Part shown: positions 56,741 to 64,000 of the stretch, piece after piece | Numbering within the stretch: the first letter of the stretch is position 1 | Layout: every line of letters starts with the position of its first letter | Assembly: GCA_036172665.1 (NCBI GenBank) | Contig: CM069873.1 | Span: forward strand, 35,578,001 to 35,642,000 | DNA from: Prosopocoilus inquinatus | Taxonomy: Eukaryota; Arthropoda; Insecta; Coleoptera; Lucanidae | DNA: 64,000 bases | Reading direction: 5' to 3' | Translations under genes and position numbers: made by a program | Notes under the pieces: generated by a model | Told to the model about the DNA's origin: nothing | Seen by the model: the letters and a program-made list of their open reading frames with translations, nothing else | Database searches by the model: none

Positions 56741-58379
56741 GAAACAATACGTATTAGCGTTGTTCCTGTGATGTATCTAATCGATCCTTACTCATCTATC
56801 ATGTTATTTGGCGTTTCGATGGACTCCAGAAACTCTGATGTGAGATACAAAGTTTTCGGACGCAGCAGAAGCTGGAAATAGTTTTGAACGAAACAACACG
56901 TATTAGCGTTGTTCCTGTGATGTATCTAATCGATCCTTACTTAGCTACTATGTTATTTGACGTTTCGATGGACTCCAATAACTCTGATGTGAGATACAAA
57001 GTTTTCGGACGCAGCAGAAGCTGGAAATAGTTTTAAACGAAACAACACGCATTAGCGTTGTTCCTGTGATGTATCTAATCGATCCTTACTCATCTATCAT
57101 TATATTTGACGTTTGGATGCGACTACAGTAACTCTGATGTGAAATACAAAATTTACGGACGCAGCAGAAGCTGGAAATAGTTTTAAACGAAACAACACGC
57201 ATTACCGTTGTTCCTGTGATGTATCTAATCGATCCTTACTCATCTATCATTATATTTGACGTTTGGATGGACTACAGTAACTCTGATGTGAGATACAAAG
57301 TTCTCGGACGCAGCAGAAGCTGGAAATAGTTTTGAACGAAACAACACGTATTAGCGTTGTTCCTGTGATGTATCTAATCGATCCTTACTTATCTACTATG
57401 TTATTTGACGTTTCGATGGACTCCAGTAACTCTGATGTGAGATACGAAATTTTCGAACGCAGCAGAATCTGGAAATAGTTTTAAATGAAACAACACGCAT
57501 TAGCGTTGTTCCTGTGATGTATCTAATCGATCCTTACTCATCTATCATGTTATTTGACGTTTCGATGGACTCTAGTAACTCTGATGTGAGATACGAAGTT
57601 TTTGGACGCAGCAGGAGCTGGAAATAGTTTTAAACGAAACAACACGTATTAGCGTTGTTCCTGTGATGTATCTAATCGCTCCTTACTTAGCTACTATGTT
57701 ATTTGACGTTTCGATGGACTCCAGTAACTCTAATGTGAGATACGAAATTTTCGGACGCAGCAGAAGCTGGAAATAGTTTTAAACGAAACAACACGTATTA
57801 GCGTTGTTCCTGTGATGTATCTAATCGATCCTTACTCATCTATCATGTTATTTGAGGTTTGGATGGACTCCAGTAACTGATGTGAGATACAAAGTTCTCG
57901 GACGCAGCAGAAGCTGGAAATAGTTTTGAACGAAACAACACGTATTAGCGTTGTTCCTGTGATGTATCTAATCGATCCTTACTTATCTATCATGTTATCT
58001 GACGTTTGGATGGACTCCAGTAACTCTGATGTGAGATACAATGTTTTCGGACGCAGCAGAAGCTGGAAATAGTTTTGAACGAAACAACACGTATTAGCGT
58101 TGTTCCTGTGATGTATCTAATCGATCCTTACTCATCTATCATTATATTTGACGTTTGGATGGGACTACAGTAACTCTGATGTGAAATACAAAGTTTACGG
58201 ACGCAGCAGAAGCTGGAAATAGTTTTAAACGAAACAACACGCATTACCGTTGTTCCTGTGATGTATCTAATCGATCCTTACTCATCTATCATTATATTTG
58301 ACGTTTGGATGGACTACAGTAACTCTGATGTGAGATACAAAGTTCTCGGACGCAGCAGAAGCTGGAAATAGTTTTGAAC
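56741..58379 (+). repeat. 11-monomer HOR unit (A-K), 1639 bp
   Basis: Eleven monomers: A (aacaatacg, ccagaaac), B (ttagctac, ccaataac), C (cattatattt, ggatgcgac, 150 bp), D (attaccg, gactacag), E (ttatctactatg, gaatctgg), F (aaatg, gcaggagc), G (aatcgctcc, taatgtgag), H (gaggtttgg, taactgatg, 147 bp), I (ttatctgacg, gatacaatg), J (ggatgggac, 150 bp), K (attaccg, gactacag). The indels cancel, so the unit is exactly 11 x 149. A, B, E, F and G have the TTCG form of the box-like site; the other six have TTGG. Confidence 0.92.
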
Positions 58380-59421
58380 GAAACAACACGTATTAGCGTT
58401 GTTCCTGTGATGTATCTAATCGATCCTTACTTATCTACTATGTTATTTGACGTTTCGATGGACTCCAGTAACTCTGATGTGAGATACGAAATTTTCGAAC
58501 GCAGCAGAATCTGGAAATAGTTTTAAATGAAACAACACGCATTAGCGTTGTTCCTGTGATGTATCTAATCGATCCTTACTCATCTATCATGTTATTTGAC
58601 GTTTCGATGGACTCTAGTAACTCTGATGTGAGATACGAAGTTTTTGGACGCAGCAGGAGCTGGAAATAGTTTTAAACGAAACAACACGTATTAGCGTTGT
58701 TCCTGTGATGTATCTAATCGCTCCTTACTTAGCTACTATGTTATTTGACGTTTCGATGGACTCCAGTAACTCTAATGTGAGATACGAAATTTTCGGACGC
58801 AGCAGAAGCTGGAAATAGTTTTAAACGAAACAACACGTATTAGCGTTGTTCCTGTGATGTATCTAATCGATCCTTACTCATCTATCATGTTATTTGAGGT
58901 TTGGATGGACTCCAGTAACTGATGTGAGATACAAAGTTCTCGGACGCAGCAGAAGCTGGAAATAGTTTTGAACGAAACAACACGTATTAGCGTTGTTCCT
59001 GTGATGTATCTAATCGATCCTTACTTATCTATCATGTTATCTGACGTTTGGATGGACTCCAGTAACTCTGATGTGAGATACAATGTTTTCGGACGCAGCA
59101 GAAGCTGGAAATAGTTTTGAACGAAACAACACGTATTAGCGTTGTTCCTGTGATGTATCTAATCGATCCTTACTCATCTATCATTATATTTGACGTTTGG
59201 ATGGGACTACAGTAACTCTGATGTGAAATACAAAGTTTACGGACGCAGCAGAAGCTGGAAATAGTTTTAAACGAAACAACACGCATTACCGTTGTTCCTG
59301 TGATGTATCTAATCGATCCTTACTCATCTATCATTATATTTGACGTTTGGATGGACTACAGTAACTCTGATGTGAGATACAAAGTTCTCGGACGCAGCAG
59401 AAGCTGGAAATAGTTTTGAAC
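58380..59421 (+). repeat. Short HOR variant, monomers E-K only (1042 bp)
   Basis: After K the array jumps to E and not A, giving seven monomers (7 x 149, minus 2 in H, plus 1 in J). The same K-to-E junction occurs near 45870 and 53460, so E-K is a recurring module. This unit is either a loss of A-D (597 bp) by unequal exchange or a survivor of an older 7-mer HOR. Confidence 0.9.
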
Positions 59422-61060
59422 GAAACAATACGTATTAGCGTTGTTCCTGTGATGTATCTAATCGATCCTTACTCATCTATCATGTTATTTGGCGTTTCGA
59501 TGGACTCCAGAAACTCTGATGTGAGATACAAAGTTTTCGGACGCAGCAGAAGCTGGAAATAGTTTTGAACGAAACAACACGTATTAGCGTTGTTCCTGTG
59601 ATGTATCTAATCGATCCTTACTTAGCTACTATGTTATTTGACGTTTCGATGGACTCCAATAACTCTGATGTGAGATACAAAGTTTTCGGACGCAGCAGAA
59701 GCTGGAAATAGTTTTAAACGAAACAACACGCATTAGCGTTGTTCCTGTGATGTATCTAATCGATCCTTACTCATCTATCATTATATTTGACGTTTGGATG
59801 CGACTACAGTAACTCTGATGTGAAATACAAAATTTACGGACGCAGCAGAAGCTGGAAATAGTTTTAAACGAAACAACACGCATTACCGTTGTTCCTGTGA
59901 TGTATCTAATCGATCCTTACTCATCTATCATTATATTTGACGTTTGGATGGACTACAGTAACTCTGATGTGAGATACAAAGTTCTCGGACGCAGCAGAAG
60001 CTGGAAATAGTTTTGAACGAAACAACACGTATTAGCGTTGTTCCTGTGATGTATCTAATCGATCCTTACTTATCTACTATGTTATTTGACGTTTCGATGG
60101 ACTCCAGTAACTCTGATGTGAGATACGAAATTTTCGAACGCAGCAGAATCTGGAAATAGTTTTAAATGAAACAACACGCATTAGCGTTGTTCCTGTGATG
60201 TATCTAATCGATCCTTACTCATCTATCATGTTATTTGACGTTTCGATGGACTCTAGTAACTCTGATGTGAGATACGAAGTTTTTGGACGCAGCAGGAGCT
60301 GGAAATAGTTTTAAACGAAACAACACGTATTAGCGTTGTTCCTGTGATGTATCTAATCGCTCCTTACTTAGCTACTATGTTATTTGACGTTTCGATGGAC
60401 TCCAGTAACTCTAATGTGAGATACGAAATTTTCGGACGCAGCAGAAGCTGGAAATAGTTTTAAACGAAACAACACGTATTAGCGTTGTTCCTGTGATGTA
60501 TCTAATCGATCCTTACTCATCTATCATGTTATTTGAGGTTTGGATGGACTCCAGTAACTGATGTGAGATACAAAGTTCTCGGACGCAGCAGAAGCTGGAA
60601 ATAGTTTTGAACGAAACAACACGTATTAGCGTTGTTCCTGTGATGTATCTAATCGATCCTTACTTATCTATCATGTTATCTGACGTTTGGATGGACTCCA
60701 GTAACTCTGATGTGAGATACAATGTTTTCGGACGCAGCAGAAGCTGGAAATAGTTTTGAACGAAACAACACGTATTAGCGTTGTTCCTGTGATGTATCTA
60801 ATCGATCCTTACTCATCTATCATTATATTTGACGTTTGGATGGGACTACAGTAACTCTGATGTGAAATACAAAGTTTACGGACGCAGCAGAAGCTGGAAA
60901 TAGTTTTAAACGAAACAACACGCATTACCGTTGTTCCTGTGATGTATCTAATCGATCCTTACTCATCTATCATTATATTTGACGTTTGGATGGACTACAG
61001 TAACTCTGATGTGAGATACAAAGTTCTCGGACGCAGCAGAAGCTGGAAATAGTTTTGAAC
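59422..61060 (+). repeat. 11-monomer HOR unit (A-K), 1639 bp
   Basis: Full unit with the derived markers of 56741-58379 (aacaatacg, ccagaaac, acaaaatttac). I saw no difference from that unit at the sites compared. Confidence 0.92.
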
Positions 61061-62699
61061 GAAACAATACGTATTAGCGTTGTTCCTGTGATGTATCTAA
61101 TCGATCCTTACTCATCTATCATGTTATTTGGCGTTTCGATGGACTCCAGAAACTCTGATGTGAGATACAAAGTTTTCGGACGCAGCAGAAGCTGGAAATA
61201 GTTTTGAACGAAACAACACGTATTAGCGTTGTTCCTGTGATGTATCTAATCGATCCTTACTTAGCTACTATGTTATTTGACGTTTCGATGGACTCCAATA
61301 ACTCTGATGTGAGATACAAAGTTTTCGGACGCAGCAGAAGCTGGAAATAGTTTTAAACGAAACAACACGCATTAGCGTTGTTCCTGTGATGTATCTAATC
61401 GATCCTTACTCATCTATCATTATATTTGACGTTTGGATGCGACTACAGTAACTCTGATGTGAAATACAAAATTTACGGACGCAGCAGAAGCTGGAAATAG
61501 TTTTAAACGAAACAACACGCATTACCGTTGTTCCTGTGATGTATCTAATCGATCCTTACTCATCTATCATTATATTTGACGTTTGGATGGACTACAGTAA
61601 CTCTGATGTGAGATACAAAGTTCTCGGACGCAGCAGAAGCTGGAAATAGTTTTGAACGAAACAACACGTATTAGCGTTGTTCCTGTGATGTATCTAATCG
61701 ATCCTTACTTATCTACTATGTTATTTGACGTTTCGATGGACTCCAGTAACTCTGATGTGAGATACGAAATTTTCGAACGCAGCAGAATCTGGAAATAGTT
61801 TTAAATGAAACAACACGCATTAGCGTTGTTCCTGTGATGTATCTAATCGATCCTTACTCATCTATCATGTTATTTGACGTTTCGATGGACTCTAGTAACT
61901 CTGATGTGAGATACGAAGTTTTTGGACGCAGCAGGAGCTGGAAATAGTTTTAAACGAAACAACACGTATTAGCGTTGTTCCTGTGATGTATCTAATCGCT
62001 CCTTACTTAGCTACTATGTTATTTGACGTTTCGATGGACTCCAGTAACTCTAATGTGAGATACGAAATTTTCGGACGCAGCAGAAGCTGGAAATAGTTTT
62101 AAACGAAACAACACGTATTAGCGTTGTTCCTGTGATGTATCTAATCGATCCTTACTCATCTATCATGTTATTTGAGGTTTGGATGGACTCCAGTAACTGA
62201 TGTGAGATACAAAGTTCTCGGACGCAGCAGAAGCTGGAAATAGTTTTGAACGAAACAACACGTATTAGCGTTGTTCCTGTGATGTATCTAATCGATCCTT
62301 ACTTATCTATCATGTTATCTGACGTTTGGATGGACTCCAGTAACTCTGATGTGAGATACAATGTTTTCGGACGCAGCAGAAGCTGGAAATAGTTTTGAAC
62401 GAAACAACACGTATTAGCGTTGTTCCTGTGATGTATCTAATCGATCCTTACTCATCTATCATTATATTTGACGTTTGGATGGGACTACAGTAACTCTGAT
62501 GTGAAATACAAAGTTTACGGACGCAGCAGAAGCTGGAAATAGTTTTAAACGAAACAACACGCATTACCGTTGTTCCTGTGATGTATCTAATCGATCCTTA
62601 CTCATCTATCATTATATTTGACGTTTGGATGGACTACAGTAACTCTGATGTGAGATACAAAGTTCTCGGACGCAGCAGAAGCTGGAAATAGTTTTGAAC
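61061..62699 (+). repeat. 11-monomer HOR unit (A-K), 1639 bp
   Basis: Directly follows the previous unit at an offset of exactly 1639 bp. All family markers agree, and no private change was seen. Confidence 0.92.
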
Positions 62700-64000
62700 G
62701 AAACAATACGTATTAGCGTTGTTCCTGTGATGTATCTAATCGATCCTTACTCATCTATCATGTTATTTGGCGTTTCGATGGACTCCAGAAACTCTGATGT
62801 GAGATACAAAGTTTTCGGACGCAGCAGAAGCTGGAAATAGTTTTGAACGAAACAACACGTATTAGCGTTGTTCCTGTGATGTATCTAATCGATCCTTACT
62901 TAGCTACTATGTTATTTGACGTTTCGATGGACTCCAATAACTCTGATGTGAGATACAAAGTTTTCGGACGCAGCAGAAGCTGGAAATAGTTTTAAACGAA
63001 ACAACACGCATTAGCGTTGTTCCTGTGATGTATCTAATCGATCCTTACTCATCTATCATTATATTTGACGTTTGGATGCGACTACAGTAACTCTGATGTG
63101 AAATACAAAATTTACGGACGCAGCAGAAGCTGGAAATAGTTTTAAACGAAACAACACGCATTACCGTTGTTCCTGTGATGTATCTAATCGATCCTTACTC
63201 ATCTATCATTATATTTGACGTTTGGATGGACTACAGTAACTCTGATGTGAGATACAAAGTTCTCGGACGCAGCAGAAGCTGGAAATAGTTTTGAACGAAA
63301 CAACACGTATTAGCGTTGTTCCTGTGATGTATCTAATCGATCCTTACTTATCTACTATGTTATTTGACGTTTCGATGGACTCCAGTAACTCTGATGTGAG
63401 ATACGAAATTTTCGAACGCAGCAGAATCTGGAAATAGTTTTAAATGAAACAACACGCATTAGCGTTGTTCCTGTGATGTATCTAATCGATCCTTACTCAT
63501 CTATCATGTTATTTGACGTTTCGATGGACTCTAGTAACTCTGATGTGAGATACGAAGTTTTTGGACGCAGCAGGAGCTGGAAATAGTTTTAAACGAAACA
63601 ACACGTATTAGCGTTGTTCCTGTGATGTATCTAATCGCTCCTTACTTAGCTACTATGTTATTTGACGTTTCGATGGACTCCAGTAACTCTAATGTGAGAT
63701 ACGAAATTTTCGGACGCAGCAGAAGCTGGAAATAGTTTTAAACGAAACAACACGTATTAGCGTTGTTCCTGTGATGTATCTAATCGATCCTTACTCATCT
63801 ATCATGTTATTTGAGGTTTGGATGGACTCCAGTAACTGATGTGAGATACAAAGTTCTCGGACGCAGCAGAAGCTGGAAATAGTTTTGAACGAAACAACAC
63901 GTATTAGCGTTGTTCCTGTGATGTATCTAATCGATCCTTACTTATCTATCATGTTATCTGACGTTTGGATGGACTCCAGTAACTCTGATGTGAGATACAA
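62700..64000 (+). repeat. 11-monomer HOR unit, cut by the window edge in monomer I
   Basis: Monomers A to H and most of I (gatacaa at the last bases) are present in the same order and spacing. The HOR therefore continues beyond the window. Confidence 0.92.

Larger units (their letters stand above)
1..64000 (+). repeat. Tandem satellite array, 149-bp monomer, about 430 copies
   Basis: The same 149-bp unit recurs from the first base to the last. The gcagcag motif that opens each unit falls at 1, 150, 299 and 448, and so on to the end. All copies point the same way. Copies differ by scattered substitutions and a few 1-2 bp indels, and one copy lacks 39 bp. GC of the first monomer is 58/149 (39%). 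Neither end of the array lies in the window. I see no unique sequence, transposon, telomere repeat or gene inside it. Such arrays are typical of centromeric or pericentromeric heterochromatin in eukaryotes; that location is inference. Strand '+' only records the phase used here. Confidence 0.99.

Noticed and set aside
1..64000. Regularly spaced repeats as a CRISPR array
   Set aside because: The whole 149-bp unit is repeated, with no unique spacers between short repeats and no cas genes. It is a satellite.
1..64000. Resemblance of agctagaaatag and agctggaaatag to part of the Cas9 guide scaffold
   Set aside because: Only about ten bases are shared, with no stem partner or tracr context. The stretch is an ordinary part of the monomer.
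1..64000. Short open reading frames on both strands
   Set aside because: Monomers carry stops in two forward phases and in all three reverse phases, and the phase shifts by two bases per monomer. The recurring open stretch of about 190 bp has at most about 37 codons after an ATG and appears once per monomer, so it is a shadow of the periodicity.
1..64000. Tandem-repeat protein gene or minisatellite within a coding region
   Set aside because: A 149-bp unit cannot keep a frame, and 1-2 bp indels are tolerated.
1..64000. rRNA, tRNA or 5S-derived satellite
   Set aside because: I see no A or B box pair in tRNA spacing, no 5S internal control region and no conserved rRNA segment in the monomer.
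1..64000. Telomeric repeats or a subtelomeric edge
   Set aside because: No TTAGG-type or TTAGGG-type tandem run occurs anywhere in the window.
1..64000. Bacterial promoter-like ttgac and tatttg boxes in each monomer
   Set aside because: They come from an A/T-rich repeat present about 430 times with no gene downstream. There is no reason to read them as promoters.

Overview
The whole 64 kb window is one uninterrupted satellite DNA array. A monomer of 149 bp (about 39% GC) repeats head to tail about 430 times, always in the same orientation. I see no protein-coding gene, tRNA, rRNA, transposon, inversion or unique spacer. The organism cannot be named from this sequence. A very long homogeneous satellite with higher-order repeats (HORs) points to a eukaryote, most likely centromeric or pericentromeric heterochromatin. 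CpG is not depleted (7 per monomer against about 5.6 expected in the first copy). This argues mildly for a genome with little germline methylation, such as many insects, rather than a vertebrate or plant.

The monomer begins, in the phase used here, at a gcagcag-like motif. It carries an AACAAC/GTTGTT dyad at residues 31-52, a nearly invariant stretch around residues 51-78 that contains an ATCGAT palindrome, and a site near residues 101-117 that alternates between a TTCG form (weakly like a CENP-B box) and a TTGG form. Because 149 is not a multiple of 3, and stops occur in two forward phases and all three reverse phases of each monomer, no long reading frame can exist. The longest recurring stop-free stretch is about 190 bp and is a by-product of the repeat.

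The interest lies in the larger-scale layout. (1) 1-3578: two adjacent 12-monomer units of 1789 bp that match at every diagnostic site I compared. (2) 3579-7499: reshuffled monomers from the same families. (3) 7500-11104: two 12-monomer units of 1788 bp. (4) 11105-13289: mixed. (5) 13290-16865: two more 1788-bp 12-mers with a different monomer set. (6) 16866-24606: irregular. (7) 24607-27470: a copy, about 15 kb away, of the 9.56-12.7 kb segment, less two monomers. (8) 27930-30015: a 7-monomer tandem duplication (1043 bp). (9) 30-44 kb: dispersed copies of multi-monomer blocks, with one truncated 110-bp monomer. (10) 44041-55847: a 4.2-kb block present twice, 7594 bp apart, with a 14-mer (2084 bp) tandem duplication in and around the gap. 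(11) 55102-64000: a young, regular HOR of 11 monomers (1639 bp), with one 7-monomer (1042 bp) short version, still running at the window edge.

Together this records repeated unequal exchange or amplification in steps of 7, 11, 12 and 14 monomers. The right end looks like the most recent expansion.
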